From Chara braunii (lineage: Eukaryota > Streptophyta > Charophyceae > Charales > Characeae), in contig BFEA01000212.1 in the NCBI GenBank assembly GCA_003427395.1, positions 781,972-802,968 on the forward strand: 20,997 bases of DNA, in the 5' to 3' direction. Shown here in pieces: positions 1 to 9,624 of the stretch. A program made the position numbers and the translations under genes. A model generated the notes under the pieces. It was given only the letters and a program-made list of their open reading frames with translations, ran no database searches and was not told the DNA's origin. Every line of letters starts with the position of its first letter. The first letter of the stretch is position 1.

Positions 1-41
1 GCACGATCGTCTTTTCCGTTGCCCTTTTTTCTTTTTCTTTT

Positions 42-64
42 TGTGTGTGTGTGAGAGAGAGAGA
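42..64. repeat. GT/GA compound microsatellite
   Basis: A run of GT dinucleotides passes directly into GA dinucleotides. It accounts for the odd cysteine/glutamate/arginine-rich start of the open frame lying over it. Confidence 0.9.
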
Positions 65-220
65 AGGGGGCGGACTGTGCCAAGCTGTCTTTTATGTGAC
101 TCTGACACGTGCTACTTCGTTTCTTCTTTGCGTTTTGCCTTCCCGGAAATGCTCCAAGATGCTCTCATGTCAATGCTACTCCCGACAAGTCCCCCACGCG
201 AAGAGCAACTGCGAAGCAGA

Positions 221-336
221 TTGAATGCTGCTGATTGTTTCATCATTCATACAATGCAAAACCCCTGCTTCTTAACATCAGTGGCACTCCTATTGTTGTT
301 GAATGCTGCTGATTGTTTCATCACTCATACAATGCA
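221..336. repeat. Spaced direct repeat, 2 x 38 bp
   Basis: Positions 221-258 and 299-336 carry the same 38-base sequence beginning TTGAATGCTGCTGATTGTTT, with a single difference (ATT versus ACT). The repeat period is 78 bp. It is either a local duplication or the remains of a short tandem array. Confidence 0.9.
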
Positions 337-829
337 ATCCAACTTCCCCGGGCCAATCATCAATGACATCATCCGAGCCCACCAAAGTGAGACTCGCCCA
401 CACACGCATGCACTTGCGCACATAGCGAAAAAACTCAACAAGTAATCACGGGGCATGCATACATGCAAGATGGAATGATCACAAACATATCCAGAGAACA
501 CAGCAAACAAAGTCTGAATCTGAATCTTTAGCTGCAAAAACATCAACGGGACAATAGACAGGATTTTCTCAGAAAAGTGGAGGAGTTCTTGCACATCACA
601 AAACGAAAACGATGCTGCGAAGGTAATGGCTCCCCAAACAAAACACTCAAAGATAAAGGGAAAAAAAGGCTCGGTGGAATATGATATGGGAGTTCCTTAT
701 GCTTTTTCTTTCTTTTGTGCTTTTTTTCCTTTTCTGTTTTTGCGGGCGAAGCTGCAACGGGTCATCTAGTTAAAATTTAAAATTCAATTTTTGTCCGGTG
801 CAGTCCAGTCTTGAACAGTCTAGTTTACC

Positions 830-870
830 TTGGTTTGGTTTGGTTTGGTTTGGTTTGGTTTGGTTTGGTT
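830..870. repeat. TTGGT pentanucleotide array
   Basis: About eight perfect tandem copies of TTGGT. It does not match the plant telomere unit TTTAGGG and is internal, so it is called a microsatellite. Confidence 0.92.
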
Positions 871-1060
871 CGGTCTTGAGCGAGTTGTTTGTTTGTAGCC
901 CTGATTCAAGGAAGATGGTGCGTTTGTCGTACATAGGATGATGCCAGACTTAAGTTTCAGCCAAAGCCCCTAAAAGCCAAAGCCGGGTTATGTAATGACC
1001 CCCTGTGAACTGTCTGATTTCTTATACGTTCAGCAGGCTGACAAGATGAGCCCCTTGTGC

Positions 1061-1065
<5 letters not shown>

Positions 1066-1086
<21 letters not shown>
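1066..1086. repeat. Poly-T tract (21 nt)
   Basis: Uninterrupted T-run. On the minus strand it would be a poly-A tail-like tract, but no retroposon body could be identified next to it. Confidence 0.85.
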
Positions 1087-1092
<6 letters not shown>

Positions 1093-1483
1093 CTAGCACC
1101 TTTGCCGCGTGAGAAAATAGCGGACCTTGGCCGGGCCTCCGACCTTTTCGGAGGCCGAAACCAAATGACACGACGGTCGTCGATCAGATTTATCAATCGC
1201 AGCCGTCATTGGGCCCGGGCTCTGGATGTTTAGGAGTTTGGGAAAACTCCCACTTTTCCCTGTTTCCCAACACTGGCAGAGCTACTAGTCTGCCAAAGCT
1301 AGGAACTCCTGTAAATCACAAAAAGGAAAAACAATTAAAAACTTAAAAACAGAAGGTAACAAAAAAGATTTCTTGTTCGTTCAGCATGCAGTTGTCCACC
1401 TTCAGAAATTCAAAAATCAATTCTGCATTTTTTTGTGGGCATTGCAATTGTTCACCAGGACTGTCTCTCTTCTGTCTGGCCAG

Positions 1484-1610
1484 CTTCATCCTGTACAAAT
1501 CTGCTCCGCACTTGAACTACAAGCACGCTGTGTTTGGACGGGTTGTTGGGGGACTGGAAACGCTGCGTGTGCTGGAGAGGGTGCCTGTTGACGACAATGA
1601 TCGCCCACTG
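1484..1610 (+). CDS. CYP65: Internal exon of U-box cyclophilin (CYP65/PPIL2-type peptidyl-prolyl isomerase)
   Basis: This 127-nt exon encodes 42 codons from the C-terminal part of a cyclophilin PPIase domain, preceded by one base that completes a codon from the previous exon. It contains [20 protein letters not shown] and ends in [10 protein letters not shown]. The NYKH-VFG-VVGG pattern followed by VPVD-DRPL is typical of plant CYP65/PPIL2, which joins a U-box to a cyclophilin fold and is linked to the spliceosome and ubiquitin transfer. The acceptor (pyrimidine-rich tract, then CTGGCCAG) and donor (CTG|GTAGGT) fit plant splice sites, and the frame is intact. The neighbouring exons (ending in SQF upstream; starting EEIKI downstream) are not visible. 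The downstream intron therefore probably contains the transposons that follow. The exon could be a pseudogene copy, but retained splice sites argue against a processed one. Confidence 0.85.
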
Positions 1611-1818
1611 GTAGGTTGGTTGATGCTCCCCTAATTTCTCAAACAGTCATGCGGAAAACTTGCAGCCAACCAATCCCAACACTCGTCGTCAATTGTTATG
1701 TTTGTTATGATCCTGGCTAGCTTGCAGTGCAACAACACAAACTCAAAGAAAGACAGAGCCGTTCAATTGCAGCTGACATGAAAGAACTCGGAAAGAGAAA
1801 CAGACAAAGGAAGAAAAA

Positions 1819-1868
1819 GAAGAAGAAGAAGAAGAAGAAGAAGAAGAAGAGGAGGAGGAGGAGGAAGA
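1819..1868. repeat. AAG then GGA trinucleotide tract
   Basis: Tandem AAG copies grade into tandem GGA copies, giving the poly-Lys/poly-Arg open frame that crosses it. Confidence 0.9.
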
Positions 1869-1952
1869 TGAACACCAGCAAAGACCAATGTCAATACCCC
1901 TTCATATCGCTGCGATCTTCAACCTGCAATTACTCCCCCAACCCTTCATTAC

Positions 1953-1980
1953 AATAATAATAATAATAATAATAATAATA
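1953..1980. repeat. AAT microsatellite
   Basis: About nine tandem AAT units immediately before the flank of the first LTR retrotransposon. Confidence 0.92.
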
Positions 1981-2034
1981 CAATGAAAGAATGAACAAAA
2001 ACCAATGTCCGAATTCTCCCCTTACTGCCAGCCA

Positions 2035-2980
2035 TGAAACGGTATTCCCCAGTTCGCAGTACCTGATGCAGACCCCAGGGCTCGATCCCTAGTCCCCACC
2101 TTACCTGTGTACAGTATCTGTGTCGACCCCTAGAGTTGAACCCGTGACCTGTGCATTTGTAACAGCTGGTAGGTTTTCGTAGTGTCCACAGGTAGCAGGG
2201 ATTCGATCTGTAGATCTGTCGAGTAGGAGTCCCAGTCAGGTCTAGCAGTCGTAGTTGTAGCTGTCTCGAAGGGTCAAGGTTGTAGCTGCTACAGTCCAGA
2301 AAGGTCAAGGTCGTAGCTGCTACAATAACGAAAGGCAAGTCTACGGCCTTCCAGAAGGTCCCAGTAGTGGCCTTTCGAAGTTGCCCACGTTTAGGCTGAG
2401 GCAAGTGGGCAAGTGGTGAGGCAAGTGGGCAAGTGGTGGAGTCTACCCGTGCTGAGTCAACAGTCCCAGTCCGCAGTCAGTGCTGGTCCAGTCAAGCAAG
2501 TACTGCATGGGACAGTGTGCACTACGGGCATGGGAAAGGGCCAGACGAACGAGCTGCAGAAGTGTAAATCAAGAGGCAGCGCCCAGTCATTCATTCATTT
2601 CTGTGTGAGCCATGCGGAAGCGCTGCCATAAGCGACTTGTGCAAGGAGGTCTGCAGTGAGCCCGAGGACGAAGTGGGCGAGAGAGGAGTGTAGCCATAGT
2701 GATAGGGTAGAAGCAGCCATAGCCGCCATAGCTGTAGTAGAGTTCAGTGTGTGTGTGTGTATGTGTTCAGAGTATTGCATGTGGGATATCCAGGGTGATC
2801 CTGTGTATGCGAACAGTGAGTTGTGTGGGCGCTGAGTCGCCATAGCCACCGAAGTGAACTTGAATCTGAACTGTGTTCTCGGTTACCATATCTCTGAGTT
2901 CTGAGTGGGCGCTCGTCGCCAGTTTGCTGCACACCTGTTTGCATGCATGAGAAGTGTGAATGAGAGCGAGTCTGATTACA
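2035..2980 (+). repeat. 5' LTR of the first element (946 bp)
   Basis: It begins TGAAACG and ends GATTACA, so it has the usual TG...CA termini, and the primer-binding site starts one base later. Its first ~712 bp match 9993-10680. The remainder (2747-2980) starts with a GT microsatellite and has no partner in the window. The TATA-like site is TGTAAAT at 2564-2570, where the other LTR has TATAAAT. Confidence 0.88.
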
Positions 2981-2981
2981 T

Positions 2982-2994
2982 TGGTATCGGAGCT
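2982..2994 (+). promoter_or_regulatory. Primer-binding site for initiator Met-tRNA
   Basis: TGGTATCGGAGCT follows the LTR terminal CA by one base. The usual plant iMet-tRNA primer site begins TGGTATCAGAGC, so this copy differs by one A to G change. The site fixes the 3' end of the 5' LTR at 2980. Confidence 0.88.
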
Positions 2995-3148
2995 GGTACC
3001 CGCTATTCCACGCGCGTCGTTGTGTGTCGCAGGGAGAGTGATGCGCCATTGCCGAAATGGCTGACGAAGAAGAAGTCTGCCATAGCGGACCTGGAGGTTG
3101 AGGAAGCTGCCGCGCGCACCTGCAGAGAAGACCACGACGAAGAAGAAG

Positions 3149-3154
<6 letters not shown>

Positions 3155-3214
<60 letters not shown>
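3155..3214. repeat. GA microsatellite (about 30 units)
   Basis: A near-perfect GA run in the retrotransposon leader; a second, interrupted GA tract follows at about 3270-3305. Confidence 0.95.
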
Positions 3215-3216
<2 letters not shown>

Positions 3217-3610
3217 TGAGCGATACAAGATTGGCTTACCACGTACCTGCGTTGAAGACATCGCTACGGCGAGAGAGAGAGAGAAAGAGAGAGGGAGAGA
3301 GAGAGATGAGCGATACAAGTTTGGTTGTCACGTACCTGTCACGTGTGTCGTGCAGTCCTACAAGGAAGAAGGAGGCGGCCATAGCCGCGGAGCTCCACCA
3401 CAGAGTAACGAAGAGGGAGAGAGAGAGGACAGGGGAGAAGACCAAGGAAGGTGAAAGAAGCCATAGCCGAGGAGGTGAAGGGAGAGACGATAAAAAAAAA
3501 AAAAAAAAGAGAAAGAAGACAGCCGGGGTGAAGAGAAAGGAGGCGAGGTAGGGAGAAAGAAAGGAGAAGGGTGGCGAGGAAGAAGAAGTCGGCAGCCATA
3601 GCTGATCGGG

Positions 3611-3757
3611 TGTTGACCGGGAGAGTTGACCGGACGTTGACCGGTTGTTGACCGGGGTTGAAAAGCGTTAACCGGGAGTTGATCGAGGGTTGAATGCGGC
3701 GTTGACCCAGTGTTGACCAAGGCGTTGACCAAGGCGTTGACCAAGGCCGTTGACCAC
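3611..3757. repeat. Imperfect tandem array with GTTGACC core
   Basis: About twelve GTTGA/GTTAA units spaced 10-14 bp apart, nine of them exact GTTGACC. Three consecutive GTTGACCAAGGC units form the most regular part, at about 3711-3746. TTGACC/T is the core of the plant W-box bound by WRKY factors; regulatory use is inference. Confidence 0.8.
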
Positions 3758-4296
3758 GAGTTTGGCCAAGCCTTCAGCCTACCCCCTCGCCTATGGATGT
3801 GCACACACCCTGTGGTACTTGCTGAGTCAAGTCTGTTTGTCTCTTCTTTCTGCATCGAGTTTTTTCTGTCCAGGTGATAGGAACTCCGTGGATGAAGGAT
3901 AGGGCCTTGTTGACCAAACCCACACGGGCTGAGTAGGGCTAAAGACAGTGTCTGACGACTCGACTGTCCCGGAGGACACGAACCCTCCCAAGGACTGGTA
4001 TTGACCGGCGAGCTGCTCAGTGTGGCACGGTAGGCCCAAAATCCGAGCTGTGGGCTGCACAACAGGCTGTCTACGTCTTGAGAAGACCTACTGATCGCGT
4101 CGTCCTATCTGCGACGTTAAATAATTCCTGAGTTACGGGGGATCTCCTTAAAGTAGGTCTAGGCTAGAGACCCTAGTTGATAGGATCCTGTCCGGATTCT
4201 GTAAATCCTTAGATTGAGTCAATAGGTGTGTCAGTCAGGGGGAGTAGAGTCTAAGTGGTGAGGAGTGGAACCGCATCTGGTTGTGCACCTTTCACC

Positions 4297-5267
4297 ATGG
4301 TTGACACCCGTAGTGGGAAGAGTACTGCCCCCTCCGAGGCTGAGCAGGCTCAGATTGCAGCCCTTCCGAGAGAGAGAAAGGAGAAGAAAGAGCTCCTTAA
4401 GCAGGCGAAGTTAAAGGCCATTGCAGAGGAGCAGGCGGCGAAGAAGAAGAGATTGGAGGAAGAGATGTTGAGATTTCAAAAGGAGAAGATGTTGCAGATA
4501 CAACGAGAGGAGGAGGAAAGAAGAAGGGCTGCAGAGGAAGAAGCCGCAGCAGAAGAGGAAGAAGAAGAAGAGGAAGAGCCCCTTGAAAGAAGGCGCGGGG
4601 AAGAGAGAGAGGAAGCAAGTGGCAGGAAGGAGGAAGACAGATGGAGGGAAAAAAAAATTAGTAAACGGGTGGTTAATTTATCATTGGGAGAAGATGAAGA
4701 AGCACAGTTATATGTTCCGCAGGAGGAGAGGGAGGCGTTTGCCAGGGCCCTGGAGCTGATAGAGGATCCCCTGGAACGCCAAGCGACAGAGGATGAGAAG
4801 AAGTTGGAGTGGAAGTTGAAGATGATGAGAGAAAAGAAGAGGAGGGAGGAAGCCAATAGAATAGCCGGGGAGGTTGAGCGAGGGCGAACCTGCAGGCAGG
4901 AGCTGCAGGCCCAAACAAAGATCCCTGCTAAGTTAGATAAGATGATGGGCTTCTTGGAAGTTATGAGTGAGGCCTGGCTGGAGGAGCACCAGGCCCGTAA
5001 GGGTCAAGAGGTAACCCTGCAGGCAATGCGATCCGGGTTCAGAGAGTTTGCGAGCGACGTGGTGACCCACGCCGGGACCAAAATTAGAAGACTGAGGGAT
5101 GGCGTAGACAAGTTTTGCACAGGCGCTATTGAGACCGCCAAAGTTGTGGCCTCAACAGAGGTCGCAGTGCGCCCTCGCAAAGAGCCAGTCAAGTTAAAAT
5201 TCCCCGACTCGAATACCGGGAAGAAGGAAGAAAGTTTTGACAACCGGGAGCCAGTGTCAATACTTAT
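4297..5267 (+). pseudogene. gag: gag, N-terminal part (first element)
   Basis: This frame opens with MVDTRSGKS, close to the M-V-x-TRSG start common in plant Ty3/gypsy Gag. An in-frame ATG at 4255 would add 14 residues, but 4297 fits the family better. Residues ~25-200 are dominated by Glu, Lys and Arg and look like a long coiled coil (runs of E at about residues 85-105). The following part (KLDKMMGFLEVMSEAWLEEH) looks like a structured helix region. The frame loses homology near 5250 and capsid-like sequence continues in another frame from 5268, indicating a small deletion or frameshift. Gag forms the virus-like particle in the cytoplasm; this copy cannot make it whole. Confidence 0.75.
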
Positions 5268-5833
5268 GTGTATTTGCAGCATATTGCCCCCGAAGAGCAA
5301 GTCCTCGTCGCCTTCCACGCCCTAAAGGACGAAGCGGCTAGCTTCGCCAGGTCCCTCGCACGTGCCGCAGATTGCGAGCACAATATGATCGCATACTTCC
5401 ACCCCCCCTCACCACTTTCCTCAAACTCATACGCGAGCGGTTTGCTGACGTCACCAGAGGCGTCAGGGCCTTCGATAAGCTCCAGACCATCCATTCACGA
5501 CAGTGGAGGAGTGTGAGAGCACTCAAAGATGTCATGGACGACTTGGTAGCTGTCCCGGACCATGGGGTCACTGAGACCCAACTGGTTCAATTGTTCTATC
5601 GTGCCATGCCAAAGCCCTTGCGAGGGCATTTCTTTGATAAAACCCAACAGGCCAATATCATGTACGATCCGTTGAGTCGAGAAGTGGTCCTGTTTGAGGC
5701 GAGGTCTATGCAAATCTCCACTTTCTGGCATAAGGACCTAGATAAGGGAAAGAAGTGGAAGGGTCGTACCATCTCAGGCCGAGTTAGAGTCAAGGATCAT
5801 TTGATTGAGTGGGGTCCCCTACAGTCAGATTGA
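5268..5833 (+). pseudogene. gag: gag capsid domain (retrotransposon gag), frameshifted
   Basis: Capsid-type sequence begins YLQHIAPEEQVLVAFHALKD in one frame. It passes into a second frame with FLKLIRERFADV and QLVQLFYRAMPKPLRGHF, which fits the retrotransposon gag family (a helix-rich block with W/F-x-x-L and RF/RFxD landmarks). The frame switch falls at a run of seven C at 5402-5408, a likely slippage indel. The second frame stops at TGA 5831-5833, before the nucleocapsid. The short phrase GATTGAGTGGGG is repeated just before that stop, so local duplication may have added the stop. Non-functional as it stands. Confidence 0.78.
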
Positions 5834-6284
5834 GTGGGGCCTCAAGGAGGAGGACAGTAACATAGGATAGGGGAGGTCCTATGCAGTTGTCGCGGCCGGA
5901 GGGAGGCCGCAAAGTAGAGGAGGAGGCCAGGGCCAAAGGGGCCAGGTCACGGGAGGTCGGGGATCAAGCGCTCAGGGGGTTGGCGGCCAAAGGAACCGCC
6001 AAGAGGGAGGTAGGGGTCAAGGTCCCCCACCAAATCGTCAAGGTCCCAGTCGGTCCCCGTGAAGACGAGGTGGAGGATCACCTCAAAGGAGAGGAGGTTG
6101 GCACCCAGGTTGGCCGCAAGGCCGGCCCTGGGAAGATTTAGGCCTAGATCAGAAAGTCTGGCAGCAGCGTATGGAGCAGGGGCAATGCATCTATTGTGGT
6201 GACCTGGCCCATATCATCAAATATTGTCCTAAGTATAGACAGGCCCAATGGGCTGCCCAGGAGTCGAAAGGCAGCCGCCGGTAG
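5834..6284 (+). pseudogene. gag: gag nucleocapsid: Gly/Arg/Gln-rich segment and CCHC zinc knuckle
   Basis: In the frame that includes 5943, the sequence is rich in GGRG, GQG and RQG motifs, as in RNA-binding nucleocapsid tails, with one in-frame TGA at 6060-6062. It reaches a zinc knuckle at 6186-6227 with the residues C-IY-C-GDLA-H-IIKY-C, an exact CX2CX4HX4C. The frame ends at TAG about 57 bases after the knuckle. The knuckle would bind the genomic RNA during packaging. Confidence 0.8.
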
Positions 6285-6534
6285 GGGTTGCAATTGCCCC
6301 TACTATTAGGCCATGTGGGGAAGCGAGCGCGCGCGTAGAGGAAACTCCCACACCACATGAGCCTTCGGCAGAGGTTGTCGGCCCGTGCCTAGTTAGCTGT
6401 CCAGAGACTGCTTGTGTCAACATCTCTCTAGGCACGTCCCTCACAGGCGTGGCAGAGGAATTGAAGGAGAGGATGCATGCCTGGGCCAAGATGAAGAAAG
6501 ATAGTAAAGGGCAGCTAGTGTTACTGGACGTAAA
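6285..6534 (+). pseudogene. Linker between nucleocapsid and protease, degenerate
   Basis: One frame (from 6248) stays open and reads into LVLLDVKCSG, the usual lead into the protease, then shifts. I recognise no separate domain. It is placed as Gag-Pol linker by position only. Confidence 0.45.
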
Positions 6535-6921
6535 GTGTTCAGGAGTAGAGTTGGGGCCCTTATAGACTCAGGGGCTACCCGTAGCTATATTAGTCGTAGA
6601 GCGCTGAAGAAGCTGAGGCTAGGATTAAAAGTCCAAAAGTTAGAAGACCCCATAGTTAATGTCCTCGCAGACAACCGCATTATGTGTGTTGAGGACTACG
6701 CAGAGGGAGTCCAGGCGTACTTTCGCCTAGAGAAAGATGGGAAAGCAGAGAAAGTTCTCCATTCCCTGACTCTCCTCGTACAAGATGACCTTCCCTTCGA
6801 TATAGTCCTAGGTATGGACTGGGGAGAGGCAACATGGGCCACACTCCACTTGAGAGAGCATGAGTGTAGGCTCCCTAGTCCGTCAAGCAGACAACCCGTT
6901 TGTTCCATGTGTCAAGAGTAG
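6535..6921 (+). pseudogene. pol: Retropepsin-like aspartic protease domain
   Basis: The catalytic motif ALIDSGATRSYIS is intact near the start, and the partner motif DIVLGMDW lies about 80 residues later, as in plant Ty3/gypsy proteases that mature Gag-Pol. The start has no ATG role: the domain continues from the preceding linker in a different frame, so a frameshift lies near 6535. Another shift near 6890-6920 separates it from the reverse transcriptase frame. The catalytic Asp is present, but the reading frame is disrupted on both sides. Confidence 0.88.
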
Positions 6922-7961
6922 ATAACTCGCTGGCACATTGCTGTCTCAGTGCTCCCGCGTTCGCACGATTAGTGAGAAAGGAGCAGTTAGAGGATCAGGT
7001 CTTCGTAGTGTATGTCAGACCTGTCACTGAGCCTAAGGAAGAGGATAGTTCCATGGATCCAGCCATTGCCAAGCTGCTGGAAGAGTTTAAAGATCTTACA
7101 GAGCCGTCGACAGGAGTAGTGCCGTGGCCAATCCAGCACAGGATAGAGATAGAGCCTGGCAGTAGAACTCCTAAGGGAGCAGTCAGCAGGATGTCCCCTA
7201 GAGAGTTAGAGGAGTTGCGCAAGCAGTTGGACGAGCTCCTTGAGAAAGGTTGGATTAGGCGTAGTTCGTCTCCTTTTGGAGCACCAATTTTATTTGTCCC
7301 CAAGAAGGAAGGAGAGTTGCGAATGTGTATAGACTAAAGGGGTTTGAATGCTATCACAGAGAAGAATGATGAACCACTACCTAGGATAGACAATCTCTTA
7401 GATCGGGTGCAGGGTTGCAAATATTCCTCCAAGATAGATTTGAAGTCCGGATACCATCAGATAGAAGTCCATCCTGATGACCAGTACAAGACTGTGTTCC
7501 GGACTAGATATGGGCATTACGAGTTCATAGTGATGCCCTTTGGACTGACCAATGCGCCAGCGACATTTCAGCGATGTATGAACGATTTGTTTAGGCCTTG
7601 GTTAGATAGATTTGACGTAGGGTATCTAGACGACATCTTAGTCTTCAGTAGGACCCTCCAAGAGCACCAGGGTCATTTGAGGCAGGTCTTGGAGAAGCTG
7701 AGAGAAGTTGACTTCAAGATCAATGCGAAGAAGTGCGAGTGGGCCAAGACACAAGTTCTGTACTTGGGCCACGTGTTAGACGGAGATGGCATTAAGCCTG
7801 AGGACAGTAAGATAGCGGCGATTAGAGACTGGCCGACGCCCCGCACGTTGACTGAATTGCGGTCATTTCTAGGCCTAGCTAATTACTATAGGAAGTTCGT
7901 GAGGAACTTCTCGATTATCGTTGCTCCCCTTTGCAGGTTGCTCAAGAAAGAGGCAATCTAG
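6900..7961 (+). pseudogene. pol: Ty3/gypsy reverse transcriptase domain with premature stop
   Basis: The N-terminal part has the conserved GWIRRSSSPFGAPILFVPKK and RMCID motifs. A TAA at 7335-7337 sits where a Tyr codon (CIDYR) is usual, and the frame is unchanged afterwards. The next part has SKIDLKSGYHQI (motif A), MPFGLTNAPATFQ (motif B) and the catalytic YLDDILVF at 7623-7634, then LGHVLDGDGI and SFLGLANYYRKF. The connection region ends at a TAG (7959-7961), probably from a Trp codon. The catalytic core is well kept, but two nonsense changes prevent full translation. This enzyme copies element RNA to DNA in the particle. Confidence 0.95.
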
Positions 7962-8402
7962 CAGTGAGATAAAGATTGTACGTCTGCGCTAAAGAAGTTG
8001 AAGCGCGCATTAATAGAATATCCTGTCCTCAAAGTAGCAGATCCGTCCTTGCCATTTGTCGTCACCACGAACACGAGTCAGTGTGGTATAGGGTCGTGTT
8101 ACAACAGGACGACGACAATGGTTACTGACCCGTAGAGTTCATGTCAGTGAGGATGCCCTTAGAGAAGGTTGCTACCTCGACGTATGAGAGGGAACTCTAC
8201 GCTCTCAGGCAGGCTTTAGAGCACTGGAGGCACTTCAAGGTGTATTCAAACCATGAGACACTTAGATGGCTGAAGACACAGGGCCAAGATGACACCTAAG
8301 TTTACTAGGTGGGCCGCTGAGATAGATCAGTACGACTTTGAGCTCGAGCCAGTTAAGGGCAAGTACAATGTAGTTGCGGATGCTCTGAGTAGGAGATCAG
8401 AC
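7962..8402 (+). pseudogene. pol: RNase H domain, frameshifted
   Basis: It continues the reverse transcriptase frame to about 8095 with VTTNTSQCGIG, where Ty3/gypsy enzymes normally have T-D-A-S. The first catalytic Asp is therefore Asn here (codon AAC, 8070-8072). The homologous reading then moves to another frame for about 8096-8285 (STYERELYAL, HWRHFKVYS), with a TGA inside it, and returns to the first frame before AKMTPKFTRW and VADALSRR. At least two indels, one stop and one active-site change show that the domain is dead. Confidence 0.85.
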
Positions 8403-9624
8403 TACTTTGGAGCTATAGTTCACTATCTGGACATAGGGCGTGGCCTGCAAGAGAAAGTTAGACAGGCGTATGCGCAGGACCCTATCTATAGTGACCTCCT
8501 CAAGAAGGTTAAGGAGACCCTGGAGACCGAGCCAGATTACCGCACTACAGAGGGGTTATTATTTGAGAAGACTAATGTAGTAGACCGCCTATGCGTTCCC
8601 AACAGTGAAGAGATTCGCAGTCTAATCCTGGGGGAATGCCATGATACAGAGGGACACTTTGGTTGGCAAAAGACTTTGGCCAATCTCATGCACGCGTATA
8701 CATGGCCAGGAATGAAAAACGACTGCATAGAGTATGTCCGCAGTTGTAAAGTCTGTCAAAGGAACAAGACTACTATGCGTGCCCCGCTAGGTCTTCTCAG
8801 ACCCTTGCCTATTCCAGACCAGCCTGGAGATTCAGTCTCCATCGACTTCATGGATGTCGGTGTCAAGAGTAGGCACGGCAAGAGCCAAGTCATGGTTGTA
8901 GTCAATAGATTTAGCAAGTATGCTATTTTTGTCCCTTTGCCTGCAGAGGCACGTACGGAGTTAGTTATTCAGAAGTTTTTCGACTTTTGGGTTAGTGAGC
9001 ATGGCGTCCCATTGTCTATTGTTAGCGATAGAGATTACCCGTTTTACTAGCCACAATTGGCAGGAACTGATGAGAGATCGGCAGGAACTGATGAGAGTCT
9101 ATGGATCTAAGTTGTTGATGTGATCTAGCCGCCATCCAGAGACTAACGGTCAGAACAAGCAAATGAACAAGATCCTGCAGCAAGTTTTGCGCATGTACAT
9201 TAGACCGGATTAGATTAACTGGGACGAGATGTTACCAAAGGTAGCCAGTGCATACAATAACAGTGTACATTTGTCCACCTGTCACACTCCCAACGAGTTG
9301 CACAAGTCCTTTAGACCGCGNAGACGGTTTGAAGGACTTAACCGGGGTCATATCCATAGGCTACCTCCCGATACTAGGGAGTTCGCGATACAGCATGAGA
9401 AAGAAATAGCCACTGTTGTTGAGAACCTCAGGAAGGCCCAGCACCGAATGATAGAACAGGCTAACAAGCACCGTCGCCCATCGCAGTTTCAGGTAGGCGA
9501 CCTGGTCTGGGTCAAGTCTAAAGAGTTTGCGCCCGAGGAGAACATCTCACAAAAGTTACTGCCCGCATATAGAGGATTGTGGCCAGTTCTAGAAGTTAAG
9601 GGCGGAGAGGATGGGCCGTCCTAA
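8403..9624 (+). pseudogene. pol: Integrase: zinc domain, catalytic core and C-terminal domain, broken
   Basis: The zinc domain is complete: H at 8640 and 8655 (HDTEGH) and C at 8745 and 8754 (CKVC). The core has the first Asp in SVSIDFMD (8844) and the second in IVSDRD (9027). The frame ends at a TAG (9048-9050), next to a 21-bp tandem duplication, and the homology resumes in another frame through HPETNGQ. The third acidic residue, normally Glu in the GQTE motif, is Lys (codon AAG, 9157-9159). A further in-frame TAG occurs near 9211. The C-terminal part includes FQVGDLVWVKSKEF. One ambiguous base (n) lies at 9321. The enzyme would insert the DNA copy into chromosomes; this copy cannot. Confidence 0.92.
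9059..9100 (+). repeat. 21-bp tandem duplication inside the integrase core
   Basis: GGCAGGAACTGATGAGA occurs at 9059-9075 and again at 9080-9096 with a four-base spacer. The duplication itself keeps frame (21 bp), so the neighbouring frame change must come from another indel. Confidence 0.9.

Larger units (their letters stand above)
1..1483. other. Non-coding, probably intronic or upstream DNA
   Basis: I see no recognisable gene here. Open frames are short and low in complexity (for example lysine-rich or cysteine/arginine-rich strings made by simple repeats). The stretch holds a GT/GA microsatellite, a direct-repeat pair, a TTGGT array and a T-run, listed separately. Because an internal cyclophilin exon starts at 1484 and no matching upstream exon is visible, most of this is probably intron, but that is inference. 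Confidence 0.5.
1611..2034. other. Probable intron segment with purine-rich microsatellites
   Basis: It follows the GTAGGT donor of the cyclophilin exon. No continuation of the cyclophilin reading (an EEIKI-like block) is seen before the LTR at 2035. It holds an AAG/GGA tract and an AAT tract. Confidence 0.55.
2995..4254 (+). other. Long untranslated leader with simple repeats
   Basis: No credible coding sequence lies between the primer site and gag. Open frames here on both strands are Ser-Leu or Arg-Glu repeats produced by (GA)n at about 3155-3214 and 3270-3305. There is an A-run near 3491-3508, a TTGACC-rich array (3611-3757), and several copies of GCCATAGC shared with the LTR. Confidence 0.75.

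Noticed and set aside
830-870. TTGGT array as interstitial telomere
   Set aside because: The unit does not match any telomere repeat I know for plants (TTTAGGG or close variants).
2133-2149. tRNA-like T-arm sequence (minus strand GGTCACGGGTTCAACTC) in the first LTR
   Set aside because: Resembles an RNA polymerase III B box, but no A box or cloverleaf could be found around it; likely chance or a very old remnant.
2767-3318. Minus-strand open frame of 183 codons with Ser-Leu repeats
   Set aside because: Produced by the GA microsatellite in the retrotransposon leader; overlaps similar frames on both strands and shows no domain.
4476-4856. Ser-rich minus-strand frames opposite gag
   Set aside because: Shadow of the Glu/Lys-rich gag coding strand.
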